Shown: positions 26,554 to 34,829, numbered from the stretch's first letter. The stretch: 64,000 nt of DNA from Blastomonas ursincola (GCF_013607875.1 NZ_VDES01000002.1:1103132-1167131); one strand, 5' to 3'. Numbers and translations are program-made. The notes: generated by a model not told the origin, from the sequence alone.

Positions 26554-27390
26554 ATGAGCAAGGCGCGGACTTCCAACCGCCGCGGCTGCCTGCCCTGGGT
26601 CCTGGGGGCGGTGCTGCTGATCGTCTGGTTTGGCGGCAGCGAAGAGGAATGGGGCGATGCGCCGCTCAGCGTCGAACAGTTCGACCCGCGCAGCCCGCGC
26701 CGCCCGATGCCCGATATCGGGGAGAGCTTCGTCATCGCCGATCCCGGCCCGCAGCAGGACAGCCAAGGCACGGCTTTCGCTGTCGATCGCGACGGCACTT
26801 GGCTGACCGCGCAGCATGTCACGCATGGCTGCGACCGGATCGGGCTGGTCGCGGAGGACGGTATCGATGCGATCAGCGACGTCCTCGAGAGCAGCGAGGC
26901 CGATGCGTCGGTCATCCGCCAGGGGCCGCTTCCCGAATTCGCGCTCGCGCTGACCGAGGAGCTGCCGGAGGAGGGCGCCTTCGGCTATCATATGGGTTTC
27001 CCAGCGGGCAATCCGGCGGTGGTGGTCTCGCGCTTTCTGGGCGCTGCATATGCTTCGCGTGGTGGACCGGGCGGGCAGAGCGAACCGATCCTGGCCTGGG
27101 CCGAAGCCGAACGCGTCCCCAGTTTCGATGGGCCGCTCGGCGGCATCAGCGGCGGGCCGACCTTTGACGAGCAGGGCAGGGTGGTCGGCGTGAACGCCGC
27201 GTCCACCCCGCGCCGGGGCCGGGTGCTGACAACCGACCCGCTGGCGGTGTTGCGGCTGGTCGTGGCCAGCGCGGCCGTGGATGAGTCCGGCGAGGTTACC
27301 GATCTGTCCAGCCCGGATCGTGCCGCGCGGCTGTTTCAGCTGTTGCTCGACCGGGGGATCATCCGGCAGGTCTATTGCGATGTCCGCTAG
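26554..27390 (+). CDS. Membrane-anchored trypsin-like serine protease
   Basis: A 278-residue S1-type protease. A basic N-terminus and one membrane helix (about 11-27) place the rest in the periplasm. The triad is visible: His in WLTAQHVTHGC, Asp in SSEADASVI and Ser in GISGGPTF, where the usual GDSGGP has become GISGGP. The oxyanion glycine is kept, so activity is likely. Substrates are unknown. The chymotrypsin-like region lacks a PDZ domain, unlike DegP. Confidence 0.82.
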   Translation: MSKARTSNRRGCLPWVLGAVLLIVWFGGSEEEWGDAPLSVEQFDPRSPRRPMPDIGESFVIADPGPQQDSQGTAFAVDRDGTWLTAQHVTHGCDRIGLVAEDGIDAISDVLESSEADASVIRQGPLPEFALALTEELPEEGAFGYHMGFPAGNPAVVVSRFLGAAYASRGGPGGQSEPILAWAEAERVPSFDGPLGGISGGPTFDEQGRVVGVNAASTPRRGRVLTTDPLAVLRLVVASAAVDESGEVTDLSSPDRAARLFQLLLDRGIIRQVYCDVR

Positions 27391-27432
27391 GGCTGTCTAA
27401 AGGCGCGGCACGATTTTGCCAGAACGGACCCC

Positions 27433-27753
27433 ATGATGACCGAGACCCCGGAAACCCCCGAACAGACCCCCGCCGCTTCGACCGGCGCCGCGGACGTGCC
27501 GCCGGACCGGCTCGCGATCAATCCACGCAGCCCTCATTTCGACGCCGATCTGCTCGGCCGCGGCATCGGCATCCGGTTCAAGGGTGTCGAGAAGAACAAT
27601 GTCGAGGAATATTGCATTTCCGAGGGCTGGATCCGGGTGCAGGCGGGCAAGACCATGGACCGCAAGGGCCAGCCGCTGACGCTGAAGCTGAGCGGCCCGG
27701 TCGAGGCCTGGTACAAGGATCTCGGCGAGGACGCGCCGGTCGCGAAGGCCTGA
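27433..27753 (+). CDS. DUF3297 family protein
   Basis: A 106-residue cytoplasmic protein. After a variable Pro/Thr-rich N-terminus, the conserved block DRLAINPRSPHFD...GIGIRFKG...NNVEEYCISEGWIRVQAGKTMDRKG matches DUF3297. Members are sometimes mis-annotated as glutathione peroxidase; no catalytic cysteine pattern supports that here. Two ATG codons stand in tandem (27433, 27436). Confidence 0.87.
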   Translation: MMTETPETPEQTPAASTGAADVPPDRLAINPRSPHFDADLLGRGIGIRFKGVEKNNVEEYCISEGWIRVQAGKTMDRKGQPLTLKLSGPVEAWYKDLGEDAPVAKA

Positions 27754-27762
27754 ACGCCCGGC

Positions 27763-28509
27763 TCAGCTGCCGGTTGAGGCGATCAGGTCACCGATCGGAT
27801 CGACCTGCAGGCGGGGCACCGGGGCCGGCGAGGCCTGGGCCGTCGCCTTGCGCACCTTTTCTTGGCGTTTCAGATATTTCGCATATTCGCGGCGCTGCTT
27901 CTCGATCTGCTTGAGGCGGCGCTTCGCCTCCTTCTCGGCCTGACGCTGTGCCTGGCGTTCCTCGCGGCTCAGGCGTCCATCGCTGCGATCGGCTGAAGCG
28001 ATCTGCACCGGCGGGACCTGCAGCTGGCTCGGCGCGCGGCCTTGCGGGTAGATGAAGCCGTGTACCGGGTAGCGCGTCGTGCCCAGCGCGCCGATCGGCG
28101 CATACCAGACGCGCACCTCGCTCCAGTCATTGGCAACCGAGACATCCTCGGCCAGCACATTGCGTTCGATCTGTCCCTTGCGGCCGTCGATCGGCGACCA
28201 GTTGGCGTGGTCGAGCAGGACGCGGCGCTTGTCGATCACCTTGGCGACCGTTGCGACATGGCCAAGCTGCATCGAGCGATAGGGCTTGAACGCCATCACC
28301 GCACCGACCGCCGGGCGCTGGCCGCGCTGGTATTTGCCCTCCGCCTGCTGCCACCAGCTGTGCGCATCGCCAAAGATCTGGATGCCGCTCACCTGCCGGG
28401 CATAGGGCACGCATTGCAGCAGCGGTTCCTGCGCCGCGGCCGGGGGCGCGGCGAACAGCAACGCGGCGGCCATCGCCAGAACGGGCAAGGGGGCAAAGCG
28501 GGGAGCCAT
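27763..28509 (-). CDS. Exported CHAP-domain amidase/peptidase
   Basis: A 248-residue protein with a signal peptide (1 to about 26, ending PAAAQ). The CHAP domain (about 30-135) has the catalytic Cys in LQCVPYARQVSG and the His in LGHVATVAKV, with LLDHANWS later. CHAP proteins cut peptidoglycan cross-bridges. The C-terminal third is a strongly charged coiled-coil-like stretch (EERQAQRQAEKEAKRRLKQ), which may tether the enzyme. Confidence 0.88.
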   Translation of the reverse strand: MAPRFAPLPVLAMAAALLFAAPPAAAQEPLLQCVPYARQVSGIQIFGDAHSWWQQAEGKYQRGQRPAVGAVMAFKPYRSMQLGHVATVAKVIDKRRVLLDHANWSPIDGRKGQIERNVLAEDVSVANDWSEVRVWYAPIGALGTTRYPVHGFIYPQGRAPSQLQVPPVQIASADRSDGRLSREERQAQRQAEKEAKRRLKQIEKQRREYAKYLKRQEKVRKATAQASPAPVPRLQVDPIGDLIASTGS

Positions 28510-28560
28510 CGCGGCAAAATTGCGGCAAATTGGTTGACGAAAAGTTTACCGTGCGGCGGG

Positions 28561-28588
28561 TTGACTCAAACTGTCATTTCCATAATAT
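28561..28588 (+). promoter_or_regulatory. Promoter of the ars operon
   Basis: TTGACT (28561-28566) and TAATAT (28583-28588) are separated by 16 bases, a near-consensus sigma-70 pair. The expected start of transcription, about 7 bases after the -10 box, falls on the arsR ATG at 28596, so the mRNA would be leaderless. Confidence 0.65.
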
Positions 28589-28595
28589 TGGAAAT
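28576..28595. promoter_or_regulatory. Candidate ArsR operator
   Basis: A perfect dyad ATTTCCA-N6-TGGAAAT that covers the -10 box and ends immediately before the arsR start codon. ArsR repressors bind such palindromes over their own promoters, so binding here would block RNA polymerase directly. Confidence 0.7.
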
Positions 28596-28949
28596 ATGGA
28601 ATCGATGATTGCCCCATGTTCGCCAGTTGCCGCGTCGCCTGCCGAAGGCCGCGTTCTCGGCAGCGCGGAGGTCATCGCCGCGCTCGCCGCGCTTGCGCAG
28701 GAGCATCGGCTCGCTGCCTTTCGCCTGCTGGTGGAGGCTGGCCCCGATGGCGTGAGCGCGGGCGATCTGGCCGACCGGCTGAGCATCCCGCGCTCGTCGC
28801 TGTCCTTCCACCTCAACCAGATGATGCAGGCGGGGCTGATCGTGCAGCGCCGCGAGAGCCGGTCGCTGATCTATTCCGCCGACTTCGCCGCGATGGCCGC
28901 GCTGGTCGGCTTCCTCACCGAAAATTGCTGCCGGGGCGCCGGCTGCTGA
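28596..28949 (+). CDS. arsR: ArsR-family arsenite-responsive repressor
   Basis: A 117-residue winged-helix repressor. The reading head is LSIPRSSLSFHLNQMMQAGLIVQ, followed by the wing RRESRSLIYSADF. The C-terminus ENCCRGAGC carries Cys111, Cys112 and Cys117, a plausible As(III) site of the type placed at the C-terminal end in some ArsR proteins; the classical CVC site in the recognition region is absent. ATG 28596 directly follows the operator dyad and has no ribosome-binding site, matching leaderless translation. The first gene of arsR-arsI-arsC-aquaporin. Confidence 0.88.
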   Translation: MESMIAPCSPVAASPAEGRVLGSAEVIAALAALAQEHRLAAFRLLVEAGPDGVSAGDLADRLSIPRSSLSFHLNQMMQAGLIVQRRESRSLIYSADFAAMAALVGFLTENCCRGAGC

Positions 28950-28974
28950 ACCCGCCCATCCAAGGAGAAGTCCG

Positions 28975-29418
28975 ATGAAGCGCATGCATGTCCACGCCAA
29001 GACCCGCGATCTTGATGGCTCGATCGCCTTCTATTCCGCGATGTTCGGCGCAGAGCCGACGGTGGTGAAGCCCGATTACGCCAAGTGGCAACTCGACGAT
29101 CCGCGCGTCAATTTCGCCATCTCGGTCGCCGGTTGCGGTGCCAGCGAGGGCATCGAACATCTCGGTATCCAGGCCGAAAACACCGATGAACTGGCGCAAG
29201 TCTATGCCGGTCTTGCCAAGGCCGACCAGCCGGTGCTGGAAGAGGGCAAGACCACCTGCTGCTATGCCCGATCGGAAAAGAGCTGGGTCAAGGATCCCAA
29301 TGGCATCGTGTGGGAAGCCTTTTACACCGATGGCGAGGCGACGGTCTATGGCGACCCCGGCCCGCTCGCCAAGGGGGCGTTGAGCGCGCCCGAAACCACC
29401 TGCTGCCCGACAATGTGA
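28975..29418 (+). CDS. arsI: ArsI/CadI-family C-As lyase
   Basis: A 147-residue vicinal-oxygen-chelate protein. In this family ArsI cleaves the carbon-arsenic bond of trivalent organoarsenicals, releasing As(III). Candidate features: His residues in MHVHAKT, HLGIQAENTDEL, the vicinal pair in KTTCCYARSEKSWVKDPNG that binds trivalent arsenic, and Glu in WEAFYTDG. The C-terminal CCPTM adds two more cysteines. AAGGAG at 28962-28967 is a good ribosome-binding site. CadI-type cadmium proteins share the family name, but the ars context favours ArsI. Confidence 0.85.
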   Translation: MKRMHVHAKTRDLDGSIAFYSAMFGAEPTVVKPDYAKWQLDDPRVNFAISVAGCGASEGIEHLGIQAENTDELAQVYAGLAKADQPVLEEGKTTCCYARSEKSWVKDPNGIVWEAFYTDGEATVYGDPGPLAKGALSAPETTCCPTM

Positions 29419-29432
29419 ACGGATCGCGCGCC

Positions 29433-29945
29433 GTGACCAGCATCCTGTTCCTGTGCACCGGCAACTCGGCGCGCTCGATCCTGGCCGAAGCGCTCGCCAA
29501 CCATATGGGTGGCGGGCGCCTCCAGGCCCATTCGGCGGGCAGCTTCCCCAAGGGCGCGCCGCACCCGATGGCGCTGCAACTTCTGGCCGAGCGCGGCATC
29601 ACGGGCGACTTCCGCTCGAAGAGCTGGGACGAATTTGCCGCGCCCGGCGCGCCGCCGATCGATATCGTCATCACCGTCTGCGACAATGCCGCGGGCGAGC
29701 TCTGCCCGATCTTCCCCGGCCGCGCGATCAAGGCGCACTGGGGCATTGCCGATCCGGCAGCGGTCGAAGGCGAGGGCCAGCGTGCCGCTTTCGAAATCGC
29801 GTACGACCAGATGCAGGCGCGGATCGCGGCGCTGCTCGAGCTCGACCTTGCGGATGATCCGCAGGTGCTCCAGCGTCGGCTGGCGGCGATCGGCCGATTC
29901 GAGGGGGCGACAGATGGGGCAGGGCACGCGGCGGCTGATTGCTGA
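29433..29945 (+). CDS. arsC: Arsenate reductase, low-molecular-weight phosphatase type
   Basis: A 170-residue enzyme reducing As(V) to As(III). The N-terminal P-loop FLCTGNSARSILAE holds the CxxNSxR motif of the phosphatase-like ArsC family; DIVITVCDNAAGELCP supplies the other conserved cysteines. The GTG at 29433 is used because it places SILFLCTG at the normal distance from the N-terminus. The C-terminal end overlaps the aquaporin start by 32 bases, a clear sign of one operon. Confidence 0.88.
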   Translation: MTSILFLCTGNSARSILAEALANHMGGGRLQAHSAGSFPKGAPHPMALQLLAERGITGDFRSKSWDEFAAPGAPPIDIVITVCDNAAGELCPIFPGRAIKAHWGIADPAAVEGEGQRAAFEIAYDQMQARIAALLELDLADDPQVLQRRLAAIGRFEGATDGAGHAAADC

Positions 29946-30588
29946 AGGGCTGGGATCGGGGCTGCTGTTCGCCTGTGTCGTCGGTTCGGGCATCATGGCC
30001 GAGGCGCTGGCGGGTGGCAATGTCGCCATCGCGCTGCTGGGCAACACCCTGGCAACCGGTGCGATCCTCTATGTGCTGATCACGATATTCGGCCCGATTT
30101 CGGGCGCGCATTTCAACCCGGCGGTGACGCTGGTGATGCGGCTGCGCGGAGAGATCGCGACGCGCGAGGCTCTGGCCTTCGTCGTCGTCCAGTTGGCAGG
30201 TGGCATCATCGGCATCTGGCTGACGCACCTGATGTTCGACCTGCCGATCCTGCAATATTCGACCAAGGCGCGCGCCGGGATCGGCAACTGGACGGGCGAG
30301 TTCGTCGCCACCTTCGGCCTGTTGCTGACCATCTTGGGCGCGGTGCGACACCGCCCGGACAATGTGCCCGCGGCGGTCGCGCTCTACATCGTGGCGGGAT
30401 ACTGGTTCACCAGTTCGACCAGCTTTGCCAACCCGGCCATCGCGGTGGCGCGGTCCTTGTCGAACAGCTTTGCGGGAATCGCCCCGCACGATGTGCCGCT
30501 GTTCATCGTGTCGCAGCTCGCAGGCGCGCTCGCGGCCTATGGCGTGGGGCGGGTGCTGTTTGCGGAGGAACCTTCCGAGGCATCGTAG
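29914..30588 (+). CDS. Aquaporin-family channel (AqpS-like arsenite exit)
   Basis: A 224-residue six-helix channel of the MIP family. Both NPA boxes are present: GAHFNPAVTLV and SFANPAIAVAR. The second box lacks the arginine-filter motif of strict water channels, and the arsenic operon context matches the AqpS arrangement known from Sinorhizobium meliloti, where As(III) made by ArsC leaves through the channel. No ArsB or Acr3 pump gene is nearby. It starts inside arsC. Confidence 0.85.
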   Translation: MGQGTRRLIAEGLGSGLLFACVVGSGIMAEALAGGNVAIALLGNTLATGAILYVLITIFGPISGAHFNPAVTLVMRLRGEIATREALAFVVVQLAGGIIGIWLTHLMFDLPILQYSTKARAGIGNWTGEFVATFGLLLTILGAVRHRPDNVPAAVALYIVAGYWFTSSTSFANPAIAVARSLSNSFAGIAPHDVPLFIVSQLAGALAAYGVGRVLFAEEPSEAS

Positions 30589-30677
30589 CGCATACGTCCC
30601 TCGACTTCGCTCGGGAACGCGGAAAGGTTGGCAGCGGGATTAAGCCTCCCCTCCGTTTGTCCCGAGCCCTTCGGTTG

Positions 30678-30725
30678 GCTGGCAAGCCAGCGGCTCAGGA
30701 TAAACTTCCCGGCTTGCCGGGAAGT
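30678..30725. repeat. Two tight dyads after the ars operon
   Basis: GCTGGC-AA-GCCAGC at 30678-30691 and ACTTCCCGG-CTTG-CCGGGAAGT at 30704-30725. They could act as terminator or attenuator for the ars operon or as REP-type repeats; they lack a T tract. Confidence 0.5.
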
Positions 30726-30793
30726 CGAAGGACGTTGCGCACTCTTATTGCCGATTGTCCCGAAGCCTCTAATCCGGCCGCAAGACTTCCCCG

Positions 30794-32209
30794 ATGACAA
30801 AGCCGCGCAAAACGCCTATGCGCCCGGCCATCATGTCCAGCCCCACCACTATTCCCGCCCCGCCGAAAGTCGGCATGGTTTCGCTCGGCTGCCCGAAAGC
30901 CCTGGTCGATTCCGAACGCATCCTCACCAAGCTGCGCGCCGAGGGCTATCAGATGTCGGGCGACTATGCCGGTGCGGACGTGGTGCTGGTCAACACCTGC
31001 GGGTTTCTCGACAGCGCTAAGGAAGAAAGCCTGGAGGCGATCGGCGAGGCGATGGCCGAGAATGGCCGCGTGATCGTCACCGGCTGCATGGGCAACGAGG
31101 CGGAGGCGATCCGCGCGCGCTTCCCCGACGTGCTCGCCGTCACCGGCGCGCATCAGTATGAGGACGTGGTGCAGGCGGTGCACGATGCCGCCCCGCCCGC
31201 GCGCGGCGCGTTCATCGATCTGGTGCCCGAAGGCGGGATCAAGCTGACCCCGCGCCATTACAGCTATTTGAAGATTTCCGAAGGCTGCAACCATCGCTGC
31301 TCGTTCTGCATCATCCCTTCCTTGCGCGGCGATCTTGCCAGCCGCCGGATCGATGCGGTGCTGCGCGAGGCGGAAAAGCTGGTCGCGGCGGGCACGCGCG
31401 AGTTGCTGGTCATCAGCCAGGACACTTCGGCTTATGGCGTCGACACCCGGCACGAACCGCGCGAGTGGAAGGGCCGACAAGTCCGCGCGCACATGACCGA
31501 TCTGGCGCGCGAACTGGGCGGCCTGCGCACCGCAGAGGGCAAGGCCCCCTGGGTACGGCTGCACTATGTCTACCCGTACCCGCATGTCGACCAGGTCATC
31601 CCGCTGATGGCCGAAGGGCTGCTCACCCCCTATCTCGACATTCCGTTCCAGCACGCCGCGCCCAGCGTGCTCAAGCGCATGAAGCGCCCGGCGAACGAGG
31701 CGAAGGTGCTCGACCGGATCAAGGCCTGGCGTCAGATCGCGCCCGACATCACCATCCGCTCGTCCTTCGTGGTCGGTTTTCCCGGCGAGACCGAGGCGGA
31801 CTTCCAGTATCTGCTCGACTGGCTGGACGAGGCGCAACTCGACCGCGTCGGCGGCTTCCGCTTCGAACCGGTCGAGGGCGCGGCGGCGAACCTGCTATCC
31901 GATCCGGTGCCGGAAGAGGTCAAGGAAGAGCGCTACCAGCGGCTGATGGAGAAGACCGCCGCGATCAGCGCCGCCAAGCTTGCCGCCAAGGTCGGCCGCA
32001 CGCTGCCGGTCATCATCGACGAGGTCGGCGAACCCGACGAGGAAGACGGCTCGATCGGCGCCACCGGCCGCTCGCAGGCCGATGCGCCCGAGATCGACGG
32101 CCATGTGTATCTGCGCGACGTGCCTGAGGGGCTGGAGCCGGGATCGTTCGTCGATGTGCTGGTCGAGGATGCCGACGAGCATGATCTGTACGGGGTGATC
32201 GCGAGGTAA
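30794..32209 (+). CDS. rimO: Ribosomal protein S12 methylthiotransferase RimO
   Basis: A 471-residue radical-SAM enzyme that adds a methylthio group to Asp of ribosomal protein S12. The N-terminal UPF0004 domain has [16 protein letters not shown] and [13 protein letters not shown]; the radical-SAM cluster motif is [17 protein letters not shown] (C-x3-C-x2-C). The TRAM domain closes the protein. MiaB shares the fold, but LGCPK and the SFCIIP context point to RimO. ATG 30794 gives a slightly extended N-terminus; ATG 30836 is an alternative. Confidence 0.93.
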   Translation: MTKPRKTPMRPAIMSSPTTIPAPPKVGMVSLGCPKALVDSERILTKLRAEGYQMSGDYAGADVVLVNTCGFLDSAKEESLEAIGEAMAENGRVIVTGCMGNEAEAIRARFPDVLAVTGAHQYEDVVQAVHDAAPPARGAFIDLVPEGGIKLTPRHYSYLKISEGCNHRCSFCIIPSLRGDLASRRIDAVLREAEKLVAAGTRELLVISQDTSAYGVDTRHEPREWKGRQVRAHMTDLARELGGLRTAEGKAPWVRLHYVYPYPHVDQVIPLMAEGLLTPYLDIPFQHAAPSVLKRMKRPANEAKVLDRIKAWRQIAPDITIRSSFVVGFPGETEADFQYLLDWLDEAQLDRVGGFRFEPVEGAAANLLSDPVPEEVKEERYQRLMEKTAAISAAKLAAKVGRTLPVIIDEVGEPDEEDGSIGATGRSQADAPEIDGHVYLRDVPEGLEPGSFVDVLVEDADEHDLYGVIAR

Positions 32210-32353
32210 GAGTGAGGAGGCGCACTGTCGCTTCACACATCCGCTCAGGCTGAGCCTGTCGAGGCCCCCGCGCAGACGGCAATCCCAGGCCCGCTCTCCG
32301 GCGAAAGCCAGAGCCCGGGAGTCCAGCAGCGCGAACTGGCCCCATTCGAAAAC

Positions 32354-32436
32354 CTCTTCGCGGCTTCGCGCCTTCGCGTGAACCCGTTTCAGGATCAGTT
32401 TCACGCGAAGCCGCGAAGCCGCGAAGCCGCGAAGAG
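32354..32436. repeat. REP-type element, CTTCGCG/CGCGAAG family, with four GCGAAGCC units
   Basis: CTCTTCGCGGCTTCGCG at the left pairs with a run of CGCGAAGCC units ending GAAGAG at the right. A second member is at 50223-50290. The four tandem units here suggest repeat expansion by slippage. Confidence 0.7.
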
Positions 32437-32553
32437 GTCGCCTGTCGTCTCAAGGCTCCGTCAAGCGCATCGAGTCGCTTGCACAACCCTGGATTCCGGC
32501 TTTCGCCGGAAAACGGCGCGATAACAGGAGATTGGGCAAGACCGACCACAACC

Positions 32554-32644
32554 CGTCATGCTGAACTTGTTTCAGCATCCATCGTGCCCCAACAGCCGAA
32601 GCCGCGTGGGGAGAAATGGACCCTGAAACGAGTTCAGGGTAACG
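32554..32644. repeat. REP-type element, CTGAACTTGTTTCAG family, copy 1
   Basis: Begins CGTCATGCTGAACTTGTTTC and ends in an inverted CCTGAAACGAGTTCAGG. Copies 2 and 3 are at 41130-41229 and 52630-52720. Confidence 0.75.
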
Positions 32645-32747
32645 ATGTGGCTAGCGTGGGGCCTTCGACTACGCTCAGGCTAAGCGACGTGAGTGGCAGC
32701 TCTGGAGGCTCTCTAAAAGAAGCTGCCGTGCTGCAAACGACCCCACT

Positions 32748-33197
32748 TCAGACATGAGCCAGTTCAAAAAAGCGACCGTCCTGCAGGTAAATTGCGTCCA
32801 CGACTGAAAACACCTGATCGGCTAATGGCGTGTTTATCACATCGTCTCGCTTCAAGGCTGTGGCAGCCAAGTCTACGCCACTGAACCGTTCATCCGGATC
32901 AACAACCACGAGGGACGGCGTACCGTCATCCAGTTGGCGATGCACCAATGCAACGCCAAACCGGTCGTCTGCGTCGGTGCCCTCGCCCCATTTGCCGATG
33001 ACAAGGTCGAGGCTGGCTCCCGGTTCGCTGAGGTGCCCGGCTGTCCAGTGGATCCAGTATGCAGCTACGCTGGGGCCGTTTTGGTGATGAACCATCCCCC
33101 AGACGCGGCGGCTTGCCTTTCCACAACAATCACAGTGACCGGTGCTTTCACCCATCGTTTCAACTTCGAAAGCAGTGAGGTTGGCGCGGTTGGTCAT
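32748..33197 (-). CDS. Unknown protein with a CDCC metal-like motif
   Basis: A 149-residue protein, not recognised. The phrase GHCDCCGKASRRVWG near residues 20-35 looks like a zinc knuckle, followed by AAYWIHWTAGH and IGKWGEGTDADDRFGVALVHRQ. The start at 33197 is the first ATG; a TTG 18 codons upstream is in frame. The local sequence is less GC-rich than its neighbours, so recent acquisition is possible. It stands alone on the minus strand between rimO and the Lrp gene. Confidence 0.65.
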   Translation of the reverse strand: MTNRANLTAFEVETMGESTGHCDCCGKASRRVWGMVHHQNGPSVAAYWIHWTAGHLSEPGASLDLVIGKWGEGTDADDRFGVALVHRQLDDGTPSLVVVDPDERFSGVDLAATALKRDDVINTPLADQVFSVVDAIYLQDGRFFELAHV

Positions 33198-33288
33198 GCG
33201 ATCGGAGATAAACTGGCCAGCGGCAGCACTCCACCCATAACTCGCCGCCAAGGCCCTGATAACCAGCCCCCAAAACCGGACTTATCCC

Positions 33289-33750
33289 CTAAACTGGCAG
33301 CCCGCCCTGCGCCTTCGCTTCCCGCAGCACGAAGCTGGTGCTGATCGCCTTGGTCCCTGCGATCGGTCGCAACCGCTTGTTCGCGAAGTCCGCATAGCTG
33401 TCGAGGTCGCGGCTCACCACGGTGAGGATATAGTCCGCGCCACCGGTGACCTGGTGGCAGGCGATGACCTCGTCGAGATCGGCCACCGCTGCCTCGAAGT
33501 CCCGCGTCACGGCCTCGCCATGGTCGGCGATCTCGACGCTGACATAGGCGAGCACGCCGAGGCCCAGCGCGCGCCTGCTCAGCCGTGCCGCATAGCCGCG
33601 GATCACGCCGTCCGCCTCCAGCCGCCGCACCCGCCGCCAGCAGGGCGAGGCGGACATGCCGACGGTTTCGGCGAGCTCGGCATTGGTCATGCGGCCGTTG
33701 TCCTGCAGCGCGCGCAGGATGCGGATGTCTTCTGCGTCCAGATCGATCAT
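33289..33750 (-). CDS. Lrp/AsnC-family transcriptional regulator
   Basis: A 153-residue regulator with an N-terminal helix-turn-helix (DIRILRALQDNGRMTNAELAETVGMSASPCWRR) and a ligand-binding RAM domain (YVSVEIADHGEAVTRDFEAAVADLDEVIACHQVTGGADYIL). It is divergent from phhA and separated by 134 bases containing two dyads. Regulation of phenylalanine hydroxylase by an amino-acid-responsive Lrp protein is the natural inference. ATG 33750 gives the standard family N-terminus. Confidence 0.9.
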   Translation of the reverse strand: MIDLDAEDIRILRALQDNGRMTNAELAETVGMSASPCWRRVRRLEADGVIRGYAARLSRRALGLGVLAYVSVEIADHGEAVTRDFEAAVADLDEVIACHQVTGGADYILTVVSRDLDSYADFANKRLRPIAGTKAISTSFVLREAKAQGGLPV

Positions 33751-33797
33751 GGCAAGGATTTGCCAGTTCTGGCCTCGAAATGGAAGAACCTTCTTCC
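33750..33797. promoter_or_regulatory. Two dyads between Lrp gene and phhA (candidate Lrp sites)
   Basis: TGGCAA-GGAT-TTGCCA at 33750-33765 overlaps the Lrp translation start; GGAAGAA-CC-TTCTTCC at 33782-33797 lies between the two genes. Both are perfect inverted repeats, so each could be an Lrp-type operator for autoregulation and phhA control. Confidence 0.5.
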
Positions 33798-33884
33798 GAT
33801 CGTCCGTCATGGGCAAGAATGAGGCAGGATTTTCCGCTTTCGCAGTGCTATACATCCCGCTTCAGCTTCAACAGGGGGAAAGCC

Positions 33885-34829
33885 ATGGAAAGCCTGCTCA
33901 TCACGCCCGGCGCGGTGGACTATTCGGTCATTCCCGATGTGCCCGCCGACACCTTTGTCGCGCCCTTGGTGCGCCCGGCGCATCTCGGCGAGGACTGGCT
34001 GGAGCCGCAGCAGCGCGCCTACACGAGCGAAGAGCATGCCATCTGGGACGATCTGTTCGCGCAGCAGATGCAGGTGCTGCCCGGCCGCGCGGCGAGCAGC
34101 TTCATGGCTGGGCTGGACCGGCTCGATCTGGGACGCGGCGGCGTGCCCGATTTCGGCAGCTTGAGCGAGGAATTGCGGGCGATCACCGGCTGGACGGTGG
34201 TGCCGGTGCCGATGCTGATCCCCGATCACGTCTTCTTTTATCACCTCGCCAACCGGCGCTTTCCGGCGGGCAATTTCATCCGCTCGCGCGAGGAATTCCA
34301 CTATATCTCCGAGCCCGACGTGTTCCACGACGTGTTCGGCCATGTGCCGATGCTGACCGACCCGGTCTATGCCGACTACATGCAGGAATATGGCCGGGCC
34401 GGATGGAAGGCACTGGCGTATAACCGGCTGAAGGCGCTGTCGGCGCTCTACTGGTACACCGTCGAATTCGGACTGATCCGCGAGGCCGACGGCATCAAGG
34501 CCTACGGCGCGGGAATCCTGTCAGGCCCGCTCGAAGCGGTGTTTTCGGTCGAGGCGCAGTCGCCCAACCGGATTCACCTCGAAGTCGACCGGGTGATGCG
34601 AACTGATTATGTCATCTCGGACATGCAGCCGACCTATTTCGTGATCGACAGCTTCGAGGAGCTCTATCGCAAGACGGTCGAGCGCAATTTCGACGACCTG
34701 TATCGCGGTCTGACGCCGGGCTTCACCTATTCCAACCAGGCCGTGCTGGGCGGCGACAAGGTTTATCACCTCGGCACCCAGGAATATGCCAATCGCGGCG
34801 GCAAGGGATCGGGCGCCCGACCGGTCTGA
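33885..34829 (+). CDS. phhA: Phenylalanine 4-monooxygenase
   Basis: A 314-residue pterin-dependent iron enzyme converting phenylalanine to tyrosine. Iron ligands sit in the block DVFHDVFGHVPMLTDP (two His of the 2-His-1-carboxylate facial triad) with a Glu in YWYTVEFGLI. VPVPMLIPDHVFF and GILSGPLEAVFS are family hallmarks. GGGGGAAAG precedes ATG 33885. Divergent from the Lrp regulator gene. Confidence 0.95.
   Translation: MESLLITPGAVDYSVIPDVPADTFVAPLVRPAHLGEDWLEPQQRAYTSEEHAIWDDLFAQQMQVLPGRAASSFMAGLDRLDLGRGGVPDFGSLSEELRAITGWTVVPVPMLIPDHVFFYHLANRRFPAGNFIRSREEFHYISEPDVFHDVFGHVPMLTDPVYADYMQEYGRAGWKALAYNRLKALSALYWYTVEFGLIREADGIKAYGAGILSGPLEAVFSVEAQSPNRIHLEVDRVMRTDYVISDMQPTYFVIDSFEELYRKTVERNFDDLYRGLTPGFTYSNQAVLGGDKVYHLGTQEYANRGGKGSGARPV

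Larger units (their letters stand above)
32210..32747. other. 538-base repeat-rich intergenic region
   Basis: No gene is credible here. It contains several palindromic repeats: a CCGGC/GCCGG stem near 32495, the GAAGCC repeat element at 32354-32436 and a CTGAACTTG-type element at 32554-32644. These are likely REP-type sequences. Confidence 0.6.

Noticed and set aside
32354-32436. CRISPR-like array of short repeats
   Set aside because: The units are tandem without unique spacers and belong to a palindromic repeat; no cas gene is present.
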